Assembly (NCBI GenBank): GCA_017561285.1
Contig: JAFZDG010000240.1
Coordinates: 1 to 13,676 of the forward strand
Reading direction: 5' to 3'
From: Bacteroidaceae bacterium
Lineage (GTDB): Bacteria; Bacteroidota; Bacteroidia; Bacteroidales; Barnesiellaceae_A
Length of the DNA: 13,676 nucleotides
Shown here: piece by piece, positions 1-7,709 of the stretch
How the letters are laid out: the number at the start of each line of letters is the position of its first letter
Numbering within the stretch: the first letter of the stretch is position 1
Made by a program: the position numbers and the translations under genes
Notes under the pieces: model-generated
What the model saw: only the letters and a program-made list of their open reading frames with translations
What the model was told of the DNA's origin: nothing
The model's database searches: none

Positions 1-25
1 AAAAATTGACAAATACCACATAATT

Positions 26-66
26 AGATAGTTAGCACACAAGTGTATGCTAACTATCTGTTTTTC
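26..66 (+). terminator. Intrinsic terminator of an upstream gene
   Basis: A perfect 12-bp stem (AGATAGTTAGCA at 26-37 with TGCTAACTATCT at 48-59) encloses a 10-base loop, and five T follow at 61-65. This is the form of a Rho-independent terminator on the plus strand. The gene it ends lies left of the window. It insulates the lipoprotein operon that starts further right. Confidence 0.75.
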
Positions 67-83
67 TGTAGTTTAAGCATCTT

Positions 84-255
84 TAAAGAGGGGCTCATAA
101 TACCCTATTAAAAAATAAATTTTTATAACGTTGAATATCAGGTATTTAAAAACCGCCCTCATAATAAAAATTAATGAGTTTTTTCTTGACAATGGTAAAT
201 TTTAGTTAGAACTTTGTAGGAAAGAACTAACCTTAAAATCATAACCAAATGAAAA
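84..255 (+). repeat. Promoter-bearing dispersed repeat, copy 1
   Basis: This segment matches 10140-10310 in the same orientation. Over 90-217 I count about 10 substitutions in 128 bases and no gap; a one-base indel follows at about 218-224, and then a nearly identical leader up to an ATG at 249. Similarity stops just after this ATG. The copy contains GGGCTCATAATACCC at 91-105, a second CTCATAATA at 158-166, and a promoter at 186-216. GGGC at 91-94 could pair with GCCC at 155-158. There is no coding region, terminal inverted repeat or transposase, so it looks like a duplicated upstream region rather than an insertion sequence. Confidence 0.85.
186..216 (+). promoter_or_regulatory. Promoter of the lipoprotein operon
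   Basis: TTG at 186-188, preceded by a T-rich run, is separated by 20 bases from GAACTTTG at 209-216. This fits the Bacteroidetes sigma-ABfr pattern (TTTG near -33, TAnnTTTG near -7) with one mismatch, G for T, in the -7 element. Both elements and the 20-base spacing are kept in the repeat copy at 10242-10272. Transcription would start near 222, giving a leader of roughly 90 bases before the first lipoprotein gene. Confidence 0.6.
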
Positions 256-269
256 TACTACTAAACTGA
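249..269 (+). other. Six-codon leader reading frame (gene stub)
   Basis: An ATG at 249 opens a frame of only six codons (MKILLN) before TGA. It lies inside the predicted mRNA leader of the lipoprotein operon. The ATG is at the same place as the start codon of the 30-codon signal-peptide-like stub in the second repeat copy (10304). It is therefore better read as the leftover start of a gene formerly driven by this promoter than as a designed leader peptide, although an upstream reading frame with a regulatory effect is not excluded. Confidence 0.35.
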
Positions 270-290
270 GATAAAAAGGAAAATATACTT

Positions 291-318
291 ATTAACCACA
301 AAAAAGAAATGATATGAA
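291..318 (+). repeat. 28-base translation-start repeat, copy 1
   Basis: These bases are identical to 1050-1077. The element covers the A-rich leader (TTAACCACAAAAAAG), the overlapping ATGATATGA and the first bases of the lipoprotein gene. In both copies a two-codon frame, ATG ATA TGA, overlaps the true ATG. The A-rich stretch probably serves as the unstructured ribosome-loading site that replaces a Shine-Dalgarno in Bacteroidetes. Confidence 0.8.
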
Positions 319-994
319 GAGTAGTAAAAATATTTATTTATTCTTAGTAGTTGCTATAGCATACTTAATAAGTGGCTGCAATGGATCGGAGTTATATTAT
401 AGCCGTTCGTATATAAATTTATATAATCTTTATGATGGTATCTCTTTAAGACGTTCGCTCAACCGCTCTACCAAAAACATAGACTTATGCATCAATGTTA
501 CGCATCGTATCAGTTCGCAGTCGGAGGGTGCTGATAAAGAGTTTTATGATAGAATATGTACCGAATATGGCGATACTGCATACAATCAAAATATTTATCT
601 GCCCAATGGTATAATATATCCTATGTCAGACTATCCGCATATTGCTGTTATAAATGTTACCAGTAGCAAAGATTTTGATGAGGCTCATCCTGCCGGCACA
701 TCGCTCAATGATGTGATGAGTGTAATATACTCAAATATTATGGAGTATGTAGAAAGCGGATATACCTGTACTATAAATAATTCGACAACCAAGTCTTTGA
801 ATGAACTCCAGCCGCAAGATTTGGCAATGTCGGATGGCCAGTTGTCGTTGGCATTCAACAAGGAACCCGATGAGTTGTGCATTCACACACTCACTGTAGA
901 GTGTACTACTCATACCGGTGAAGTAATGACAGCTCAAATAAGTTACGACTTCCGATTGCCCGAAGGCTTTATAGGCGATTACGACAACTTATAA
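314..994 (+). CDS. Putative lipoprotein of unknown function (paralog 1)
   Basis: This 226-residue protein has a short basic start, a hydrophobic stretch (about residues 7-20) and a lipobox I19-S-G-C22, so it should be a lipidated envelope protein after signal peptidase II cleavage. I do not recognise the family. It is clearly paralogous to the next gene. Shared features include SRSYI and YDGI near the N-terminus, STKN, a THR/SEG segment, a KDFD..HPAGT.LND block (H125 onward), SGYT, LNEL and a C-terminal YDF.LPEG. No catalytic motif is evident. The start is the ATG at 314; an earlier ATG at 309 reads only two codons (ATGATATGA) and its stop overlaps this start. No Shine-Dalgarno is present; the upstream region is A-rich, as usual in this phylum. 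It is the first gene of a two-gene operon with a 78-base gap to the second. A role in the cell envelope is inferred only from the lipobox. Confidence 0.85.
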   Translation: MKSSKNIYLFLVVAIAYLISGCNGSELYYSRSYINLYNLYDGISLRRSLNRSTKNIDLCINVTHRISSQSEGADKEFYDRICTEYGDTAYNQNIYLPNGIIYPMSDYPHIAVINVTSSKDFDEAHPAGTSLNDVMSVIYSNIMEYVESGYTCTINNSTTKSLNELQPQDLAMSDGQLSLAFNKEPDELCIHTLTVECTTHTGEVMTAQISYDFRLPEGFIGDYDNL

Positions 995-1049
995 TTAGTA
1001 CAGATAATGGCATAGGTAAAATAAAAACAGCACAAATAGTAACTAACAA

Positions 1050-1077
1050 ATTAACCACAAAAAAGAAATGATATGAA
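1050..1077 (+). repeat. 28-base translation-start repeat, copy 2
   Basis: Exact second copy of 291-318, at the start of the second lipoprotein gene. It is much better conserved than the coding sequence that follows, which suggests selection on initiation or recent conversion between the copies. Confidence 0.8.
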
Positions 1078-1765
1078 AAGTAAATTAAAAATTACGCTAT
1101 CTATTGCAATCTTAGCAATTGTAATGGTAGGGTGTTGGAGGGGTTACAGGCACTTTAGCCGTTCATATATTCAAGAATATATAATGTATGATGGTATTAA
1201 GATACGTCGCCATTTAACAACATCGACCAAGAATTTACAGCTTTTGGCAAATATAACACATAGAGTTAATTTCTTATCGGAGGGCAATGACAAAGCAGTG
1301 TACGACAAAATATGCGAAGCGAATGGAGACATTTCGTATAATCAAGAAGTCCATTTGCCATTAGATCTTCCAACTATAATGTGTACATATCCACACTTTG
1401 CCGCTATCAATGTATATAGCGACAAGGATTTCGATGCCAATCACCCGGCAGGTACACCCCTCAACGACCTGATGACCATCAGCTACTATACAGCAGCATC
1501 CTACATTGCAAGCGGTTATACAGCCGATTCGCTGCGATGGGAAGAGATAGTTAAACCTTTGAATGAGTTGGGCAGTGATGATTTGAAATTTGATCTTGAA
1601 AACATATTGCTTCGATTTACCAAAGATCCGGATGTGATTTCAACCCATAAACTAAAATTTGAGTGTATCAATGCCGAAGGTAAACGGCATACAATAACAT
1701 ATGATTACGACTTCTCACTCCCCGAGGGAGAGACAGAATATCTGGAAACAGATTTGTATCAATGA
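1073..1765 (+). CDS. Putative lipoprotein of unknown function (paralog 2)
   Basis: This 230-residue protein has a signal peptide with lipobox M18-V-G-C21. It aligns with the preceding protein along its whole length: SRSYI, MYDGI, RR.L, STKN, NITHR, SEG.DK, YNQ, YPH.A.INV, KDFD..HPAGT.LND (H124 onward), SGYT, KPLNEL and YDF.LPEG are common to both. The duplication is old enough for many substitutions, yet the 28 bases around the start codon (1050-1077) are identical to those of paralog 1. No terminator lies between the two genes, so cotranscription is likely; the hairpin at 1850-1888 ends the unit. The function is unknown. The lack of enzyme-like motifs and the conserved aromatic and glycine positions fit a structural or binding role, but that is a guess. 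Confidence 0.85.
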   Translation: MKSKLKITLSIAILAIVMVGCWRGYRHFSRSYIQEYIMYDGIKIRRHLTTSTKNLQLLANITHRVNFLSEGNDKAVYDKICEANGDISYNQEVHLPLDLPTIMCTYPHFAAINVYSDKDFDANHPAGTPLNDLMTISYYTAASYIASGYTADSLRWEEIVKPLNELGSDDLKFDLENILLRFTKDPDVISTHKLKFECINAEGKRHTITYDYDFSLPEGETEYLETDLYQ

Positions 1766-1849
1766 ACAATAAAAAATAAACATACAACAAAAGTAATACA
1801 TTAGTATAAAGCTTCTAAAAATGTATATCATTCATTGTAAGATGAAGGG

Positions 1850-1888
1850 AGTATTGCCCGTTGTGATGACGCGCAATACTTTTTTTTT
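1850..1888 (+). terminator. Terminator of the lipoprotein operon
   Basis: AGTATTGC (1850-1857) pairs with GCAATACT (1873-1880). After one mismatch, CGT/ACG extends the stem around a 7-base loop. Eight T follow at 1881-1888. This is a strong Rho-independent terminator for the plus strand. On the minus strand no T-run follows the stem, so it does not look efficient for the converging tamB gene. Confidence 0.85.
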
Positions 1889-1938
1889 ATGGGTTGTGCT
1901 TTTGGAGTCGTTGAGAGATTAATTTTAGAGGGGCGGTA

Positions 1939-4900
1939 CTATTCCAATATATCGGGTGTGATGGTTAGTACGCTATCGACTGTTTGTTCTATAGAGTCTT
2001 CTTCTACATACTCTTCGTATTCTTCTTCCTCCTCTTCTTCTGTAAAGAGCTTGATATTGGAGAATTCGAAAAAGTTTCTCCATGTATTGAAGTCGTGTTT
2101 GTAAATAAGACCTAACCCTTGAGTGGTAATGGCTGTACGCATCGTGTGATTGCGGTCGTTGAAGTGGTTGTATCCCTTCAAGCGCAGGTTGCCATTTTCG
2201 GTAAGGAGATATTCTATGTCAAAGTCACCAATAAAGTTGGTTGTGTAGTATCGGCTGTCGCGATATCCAAAACTGCCGTTGAAAATGAGGCGATTATTGA
2301 GAAGTTGACTCGATAGATATAGATCGACCTCGAGGTCGGTAAAGTCGCCTCTTTCGCTACGTACTTGAGGCGAAATTCTCCAGTTGTTGCTCAGCTGTCC
2401 TATAAGAGAGCCTATTGAAGAGGATAGTGTGGATGCTGCCATAGCTCCCAACTCGTTGTATGACTCCTGATTGCTGCTATATTCGGCTGTGTAGAAGCGG
2501 TTGAGTGCCAATAGATATATAATCTGTCGTGTCATCATCTCATCTGAGTTGATGATGCTGTTCATACGGTTTTCCATATCTTGGCTAAGTGTGGGCAGCT
2601 CAATTCTAAAGTCGAGATCGGGATTGGTTAAGGGGCCGTTAATGAGCAGAATGGTATTGACCGGTACATTGGTACGGGTGAGTTCGCTGTCGTTGGTAAA
2701 CGATGCATCCAGGTCGGCCAGGTTGGCTTGAAGTGAGTAGGTGGCGCTGAGGTCGAGCTTGGCTTCAAGCGGATTGCCCTGGAACGAAACGCTACCACCT
2801 TCGTGTATTTTAAATTTGCGAGTGATAATGTCTTCTATACTGAAGTCGTACGTACCCTTATTGACGCTCATCGATCCGTACATAAGAATCTCGTTGTCGG
2901 CTGTATTGAAGTCGAGACGAAGCAATCCTTCGCCATATCCTTGCATCTTGTCGCCTGTCATTTCGTTCATCACGATGTTTATTTCCGAGTCGGGTTTGAT
3001 GTCGGCCGAGATGGTGAGATTGAGTATGTTTTGTATAGGATTGACTATTTTTTTGCGTTCCATAAGCAGGTTGTTTTGCATTACAAAACTGTCTATTTCG
3101 CTTATGTGTTTGGGGGGTGCAATAGGCGTCTCACGTTTGTTGCTGAACGAAAGGAATGGGTAGTCGACCGCACTTGTTGTGTTGGTGAGTACAAATGTAA
3201 AGTTAGAGTTGCGGTTGGGAGTCATATTTACCGCTATATTGGTGTTGTAATCGTTGCCAATAACTCTCACATCACCACTGCCGAAAATGGTTCCGTAGTA
3301 GGGTATTCCGGTCGTTCGCGGAACGTCAAATACAAACATCTTGCGGGCATTGTATATCTCTATATCGTACTCTGTTTGGGTAAAGTATTTGTGCTTGATG
3401 TAGCCTCGTCCTTTAGCCGTATTTTCAAATTCATCATACAATGTTACGTTGTCAAAGTAGATTTTGTCTTTGTCGAGGTGTAGGCTATCGGATAGATGGT
3501 AACGAGTGTTGATGAAGGGTACTCCAAAAGAGAAATTATGAGCAAAAGCATCGCCATATACGGTTATACGCTCGAAATTACCTTCCAGTACAACGTGTCC
3601 CGAGGCTTCACCTTCGGCATCGATGAGGATTGAATTGATAAAAGGCTGTATAAATTTGAGTGGAACATGATCGACATCGAATGCAATAGATATAGAGTCT
3701 TTGGTGGGGAATATATATCCATCTACATAGCTGTCTTGTTTCTTTTGGTTGCTGATAACACCCTTGAGCAGAATGCCCATCGTTGCAAAGTCGAGCATAC
3801 TATGTACGGATAGATTGCCAAATATGGTGTTGTTGTAGCTGAAGTTCGATATGTCGAGTTTGCGTGTGCATAAATAGGGCGAGTCGCCAAAGAGGTTGGC
3901 TGCATCGACACGTCCGGTGGCATTTCCTCCAAACGTTACAAAGTCTATATTGAGTGTCTTGAAGATGTAATCGAGGTTGATGTCTTGTAGATCGATGTGG
4001 AGTGTATCGTTTTCGTTGGGCGATACGGTGCCATCAATATATATGTGTTGTGACGGACGCGAAATTTCAATTTGGTCAACCACTATATGTTTGTCTTTGA
4101 TATCGATAGAGGCCGGTTTTATGCTCCAAACGGTATCGTTGATGGTAAAGTGGGTGGGCATTACATCTACTCTCAGGTCGATGGCGTTCTCGTTTTGTGT
4201 GGATTTTGATAGCTTCGAACCTAATTGGATGCTGCCATTGTAGATGGGTTGTCTGTGAGAATCCCAGTTGAGAGCCAAATGAATACTATCGTTGATGGCC
4301 GTTCCCGACAAGGCACATTGAGTGCTTTCCCGTTGAGCGTTGAGTAGTTGTGCTTGAGCATCGAGGTTCAGTTGGTCGTTTTGTTGTATGATGTCAACAT
4401 CTACTTGCTCGAGGTGGGTGAGTCCTATCCACACATTGGGTGCCGAAACCTTGAGCTGCATATGCCGGTTTTGTTCGCCCACATATCCTTCTATACGCGC
4501 AGTGTCGGTGAGCGTAAAGGGAAGATTAAGAATTTGGGCCATCTTGATGTGTGGCTTAAATGTAAAATGCCATCCTAAATCATTTGCTTTTTCGGCAATT
4601 GGGTAAGTGCTTTCGGTGGGTGTAATAAGCGATGGCAATAGTTGTGCAGCCATATTGCGCATTGTGTGAGCCAACGATTGTACCGAAAATTGGCCTTGTA
4701 CCTCACCATTTATGTAATCGGAGGTAAGTGTGATTTGCTGTTGTTCTGTTGTTGTATTGTTCTCTACGGTAATCTGCTTCCATCGGAAGTTGTCTGAACT
4801 ATTGCCGTAGAAAAGATTGTTTATGTGTAGGTAACCATTGGCATTTTCTATTCTGTTGCCCGTATAGTTGGCGTTGAGATTGAACGATAGTTTGTTTCCT

Positions 4901-6531
4901 GCGGCTTGGGGTAGCAGATTGAGAGTTGCCAAATCAATCTCTTTGCAGTCAATATTAATATTGGCAAAAGCATCTTTTCCGAGAGGTTTGATAGCACCAT
5001 TAATGTCTATTTCACCGCAAGGATCGTGTAGTTGTATGTCGCCACTATAACAACCGTCTTTCATTTTGAGGTCTATGGCGATGTCGTTGTAGCTATATTG
5101 CAAAAGATCCAAATGGTCTATTTGGCTCATCAATTTGGCCTCATACAGTTTGCCTTTACGCGTTTTACCGGTAACTTGTGCGCTAAAATCGACAACACCT
5201 ATAGGGCTGTTCTCTCCCAGTATCAAGGCTGCATTCACCCGTTGGCAATCAATATCACCTTTACCCGACATAAGTGTAAAAGTGCTATCACCTGTAAGAG
5301 ACAGATTGGCCTTGATTTGGCCTATATCGCCTCCAAGAGAGAGTTGTGTGGTGAGATTGGATAATGAGCCATTTATAGAACCCTCAGCCCCTATGGCACC
5401 TATTTTGCAAAGTGTTTTCTTCAACTCCCGGTCGGTGAGTCCCAGATTGTCGTAAAGCAGTGTGATGCCCTCTTTTTGCGATTGTACCTTTATGTGGCCG
5501 TTTTTTATTTTTATGGCTTTGAGGTTGACAATGTCCTGAACGGCACCGGAGGCCTCAATTGTCAGTTGTCGATTGTCTAAGTAAGCACTGAGTTGACGAA
5601 TGTCGAATTTGTTTATTTGGCCGTCTATGTGGCAATTGAGGTGTATGGGGGTATGAAATTGTTGCAGTAGAGGTACTAAAGGTGTAATATCGGATGGTGT
5701 GATAACAGAGTTGTTGATAGCAATGGCAAAACGGGTGCTATCTAAGAAATTCTCCCAATGGTGTACGTGTGTAAAGTCGGCATCAATGCGAGGATTGAGG
5801 CGAGTGTTGGGTAGTTGCAAATGGAAATCGTTGATGAGTGCTTGTTGGCGGTTGGCAATGGCTTGTAATGATAAGCGTTCTATCGTCAATCCCGATTGCT
5901 CTTTGCAAGAGAGTCGTTTTATGTGAGCATTTATAGAGTCGCTGTTAAATGCTCTGATATTTATTGTTGTGCTTAGATCGTTTATTTTAATGTGATTGGC
6001 ATCAAACAGACAACTATCGATAGTAGGCTCGGAAAGCACATCGTACGATACAGAACTGCGGCGTATCATAGCCGAGTTGATGCGGAGGTCGATGGGCTTA
6101 GGCTCTTTCTTATCATCGGGAGTAAAAGCATCAATGATAAATTGCAGGTTGGTGTTGCTTGTCAAGCTGTCGCGAGTGATGTTGACATCCATACCAAACA
6201 ACTGAATGTTGTTGAGGCATATGCGATTGTGAGTAATCAACTCATCGAGCGAGATGCCTACGCCCAATTTTTTGGCGTAGAGGAGCGTGTCACCGCGTTG
6301 GTCGGGAATAGTGACATTAAACAGCTCTATGCGGTTGAAAGGCGAAAACTCGATGCGAGAAATAGATAAAGGTACGTTGAGCGTCTCGCATAGTATTTCT
6401 TCGGCTCTCGAACGGAGGTTGTCTTGTACACCGGGTAATGAGATAATAAGGTATATAAGAGCATATAGCAATGCAAGCGACATAATGGTCACTTGAAAGA
6501 TGCGCTTAATTATTCTGAAGTATTTTCTCAT
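1939..6531 (-). CDS. tamB: TamB-like translocation/assembly module protein
   Basis: This 1530-residue protein has an N-terminal membrane anchor (about residues 11-33), an AsmA-like start, a very long region of repeating beta-strands, and a C-terminal TamB (DUF490) domain. Recognisable C-terminal features are the GTYDFSIEDIITRKFKI segment, SFQGNPLEAKLDLSATY, INGPLTNPDLDFRIELP, the LLALNRFYT segment and a barrel-like end with SFGYRDSRYYTTNFIGDFDIEY. TamB-family proteins bridge inner and outer membranes through the periplasm and act in outer-membrane protein assembly and lipid transport; in Bacteroidetes the outer-membrane partner is a TamA-like protein, not seen here. Its length is in the usual range for this phylum. 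The tail from about residue 1498 is strikingly acidic (seven consecutive Glu, then more Glu/Asp). It is transcribed divergently from tsaD and converges with the lipoprotein operon. No clear terminator of its own was seen. Confidence 0.93.
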   Translation of the reverse strand: MRKYFRIIKRIFQVTIMSLALLYALIYLIISLPGVQDNLRSRAEEILCETLNVPLSISRIEFSPFNRIELFNVTIPDQRGDTLLYAKKLGVGISLDELITHNRICLNNIQLFGMDVNITRDSLTSNTNLQFIIDAFTPDDKKEPKPIDLRINSAMIRRSSVSYDVLSEPTIDSCLFDANHIKINDLSTTINIRAFNSDSINAHIKRLSCKEQSGLTIERLSLQAIANRQQALINDFHLQLPNTRLNPRIDADFTHVHHWENFLDSTRFAIAINNSVITPSDITPLVPLLQQFHTPIHLNCHIDGQINKFDIRQLSAYLDNRQLTIEASGAVQDIVNLKAIKIKNGHIKVQSQKEGITLLYDNLGLTDRELKKTLCKIGAIGAEGSINGSLSNLTTQLSLGGDIGQIKANLSLTGDSTFTLMSGKGDIDCQRVNAALILGENSPIGVVDFSAQVTGKTRKGKLYEAKLMSQIDHLDLLQYSYNDIAIDLKMKDGCYSGDIQLHDPCGEIDINGAIKPLGKDAFANINIDCKEIDLATLNLLPQAAGNKLSFNLNANYTGNRIENANGYLHINNLFYGNSSDNFRWKQITVENNTTTEQQQITLTSDYINGEVQGQFSVQSLAHTMRNMAAQLLPSLITPTESTYPIAEKANDLGWHFTFKPHIKMAQILNLPFTLTDTARIEGYVGEQNRHMQLKVSAPNVWIGLTHLEQVDVDIIQQNDQLNLDAQAQLLNAQRESTQCALSGTAINDSIHLALNWDSHRQPIYNGSIQLGSKLSKSTQNENAIDLRVDVMPTHFTINDTVWSIKPASIDIKDKHIVVDQIEISRPSQHIYIDGTVSPNENDTLHIDLQDINLDYIFKTLNIDFVTFGGNATGRVDAANLFGDSPYLCTRKLDISNFSYNNTIFGNLSVHSMLDFATMGILLKGVISNQKKQDSYVDGYIFPTKDSISIAFDVDHVPLKFIQPFINSILIDAEGEASGHVVLEGNFERITVYGDAFAHNFSFGVPFINTRYHLSDSLHLDKDKIYFDNVTLYDEFENTAKGRGYIKHKYFTQTEYDIEIYNARKMFVFDVPRTTGIPYYGTIFGSGDVRVIGNDYNTNIAVNMTPNRNSNFTFVLTNTTSAVDYPFLSFSNKRETPIAPPKHISEIDSFVMQNNLLMERKKIVNPIQNILNLTISADIKPDSEINIVMNEMTGDKMQGYGEGLLRLDFNTADNEILMYGSMSVNKGTYDFSIEDIITRKFKIHEGGSVSFQGNPLEAKLDLSATYSLQANLADLDASFTNDSELTRTNVPVNTILLINGPLTNPDLDFRIELPTLSQDMENRMNSIINSDEMMTRQIIYLLALNRFYTAEYSSNQESYNELGAMAASTLSSSIGSLIGQLSNNWRISPQVRSERGDFTDLEVDLYLSSQLLNNRLIFNGSFGYRDSRYYTTNFIGDFDIEYLLTENGNLRLKGYNHFNDRNHTMRTAITTQGLGLIYKHDFNTWRNFFEFSNIKLFTEEEEEEEYEEYVEEDSIEQTVDSVLTITPDILE

Positions 6532-6549
6532 AGGTGTTTTATAAGTTTA

Positions 6550-6557
6550 CAAAGTTA
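6550..6557 (-). promoter_or_regulatory. -7 element for tamB
   Basis: On the minus strand the sequence is TAACTTTG, a perfect match to the Bacteroidetes TAnnTTTG element. No good TTTG lies 19-21 bases upstream of it. The start of transcription would fall about 12 bases before the tamB ATG, giving a very short leader. Confidence 0.4.
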
Positions 6558-6622
6558 ATATATTTTTGAGATATGACTGATATTGATGTCCTCAAATCTT
6601 TCTTTCTTTCACATAAAATATA

Positions 6623-6630
6623 TATTTTTG
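6623..6630 (+). promoter_or_regulatory. -7 element for tsaD-cinA
   Basis: TATTTTTG is a perfect TAnnTTTG match. TTTC (6599-6602) lies 20 bases upstream as a weak -33 element. Transcription would start near 6637, about 40 bases before the tsaD start. A second TATTTTTG at 6561-6568 is an alternative, but it sits closer to the tamB promoter. Confidence 0.4.
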
Positions 6631-6677
6631 CAACTCTAAGTAGGAGGCAATATAGCCTGTCAGAAAAAATAGAAAAT

Positions 6678-7697
6678 ATGAGTATTACAATATTGGGTAT
6701 AGAATCATCATGCGATGACACGTCATCGGCGGTGATAAGAGATGGTGTTTTGTTGTCGAATGTGATAGCCGGTCAGGCTGTCCATGAGGCTTATGGCGGT
6801 GTTGTGCCGGAATTGGCATCGCGTGCACACCAACAAAATATAGTTCCGGTGGTATCGGAGGCTATCAAACGTGCCGGAATAGACAAGCACGAGATAGATG
6901 CAATAGCATTTACTCGCGGCCCGGGATTGATGGGCTCGTTGTTGGTGGGTACCTCTTTTGCTAAGGGATTGGCTTCGGCACTCGACATTCCTATGGTCGA
7001 TGTCAATCACTTGCAGGCACACGTTTTGGCCCATTTCATCGAGCAACCCGATGCGGAGTTCAATCCGCCCAAGTTCCCATTTTTGTGCCTTTTGGTATCG
7101 GGTGGAAACTCTCAAATTATAAAGGTTACATCGTATAACAAGATGGAGGTTATAGGGCAGACAATTGATGATGCTGCCGGTGAAGCTTTTGATAAATGTG
7201 CCAAGGTGATGGGATTGCCTTATCCGGGTGGTCCTGTCATCGACCGATTGGCCAAAGAAGGCAATCCCAAAGCGTTTACATTTAGTAAGCCTCACATACA
7301 GGGATTGGACTACAGCTTCAGTGGTTTGAAAACCTCTTTCCTTTATCTGTTGCGCGACCGGTTGAAAGAAGATGCCGATTTCATCGAAAAAAACAAGTGC
7401 GATTTGTGCGCATCATTGCAATCGACTATTGTTGCCATACTGATGGATAAGTTGAATAAGGCCGTATTGCAAACAGGTATCAAAGAGGTGGCCGTAGCCG
7501 GAGGTGTATCGGCCAATTCGGCTGTGCGAGCCGCCTTTGAAGAGTATGCCCGTAAATATGGCTGGAGAATACATTTGCCCCGCTTGTCGTTTACGACCGA
7601 CAATGCTGCTATGGTGGCCATTACAGGATATTATAAATACCGGGATAAGGAGTTTTGCGATATGAGTAAAGCCCCATTTGCACGAGTAGAATTGTAA
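6678..7697 (+). CDS. tsaD: tRNA N6-adenosine threonylcarbamoyltransferase TsaD
   Basis: TsaD transfers the threonylcarbamoyl group from TC-AMP to A37 of ANN-decoding tRNAs, working with TsaB and TsaE in the cytoplasm. The 339-residue product starts with the family hallmark LGIESSCDDTS. It carries the metal-binding H111-x3-H115 (NHLQAH), at the same residue numbers as in E. coli, then LVSGGNS, DDAAGEAFDK, YPGGP, a VAGGVSANS segment and a late D308 in TTDNAAM. The frame is open from an ATG at 6573, but the extra 35 residues match nothing in the family. I therefore place the start at 6678, directly before MSITILGIESS. cinA follows after 12 bases, so the two are probably cotranscribed. Confidence 0.97.
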   Translation: MSITILGIESSCDDTSSAVIRDGVLLSNVIAGQAVHEAYGGVVPELASRAHQQNIVPVVSEAIKRAGIDKHEIDAIAFTRGPGLMGSLLVGTSFAKGLASALDIPMVDVNHLQAHVLAHFIEQPDAEFNPPKFPFLCLLVSGGNSQIIKVTSYNKMEVIGQTIDDAAGEAFDKCAKVMGLPYPGGPVIDRLAKEGNPKAFTFSKPHIQGLDYSFSGLKTSFLYLLRDRLKEDADFIEKNKCDLCASLQSTIVAILMDKLNKAVLQTGIKEVAVAGGVSANSAVRAAFEEYARKYGWRIHLPRLSFTTDNAAMVAITGYYKYRDKEFCDMSKAPFARVEL

Positions 7698-7709
7698 TAA
7701 CGTATCGAT

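Noticed and set aside
84..255. Repeat as an insertion sequence or miniature transposable element
   Set aside because: No terminal inverted repeats, target-site duplication or transposase could be seen; the similarity ends at a start codon, which fits a duplicated upstream region better.
1995..2040. CTT/CTC-rich stretch as an independent tandem repeat
   Set aside because: It is explained by the Glu-rich end of tamB on the minus strand.
2803..3483. 226-codon open frame on the plus strand inside tamB
   Set aside because: It is antisense to a clear TamB reading frame, has low-complexity aromatic-rich composition and no start context or family feature.
6573..6677. 35-residue N-terminal extension of TsaD from an upstream ATG
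   Set aside because: The extra residues match nothing in the TsaD family, the family start MSITILGIESSCDDTS lies at 6678, and the extension would overlap the predicted promoter.
6723..7295. 190-codon open frame on the minus strand inside tsaD
   Set aside because: It lies opposite a strongly conserved tsaD and shows no domain; a shadow of codon bias.
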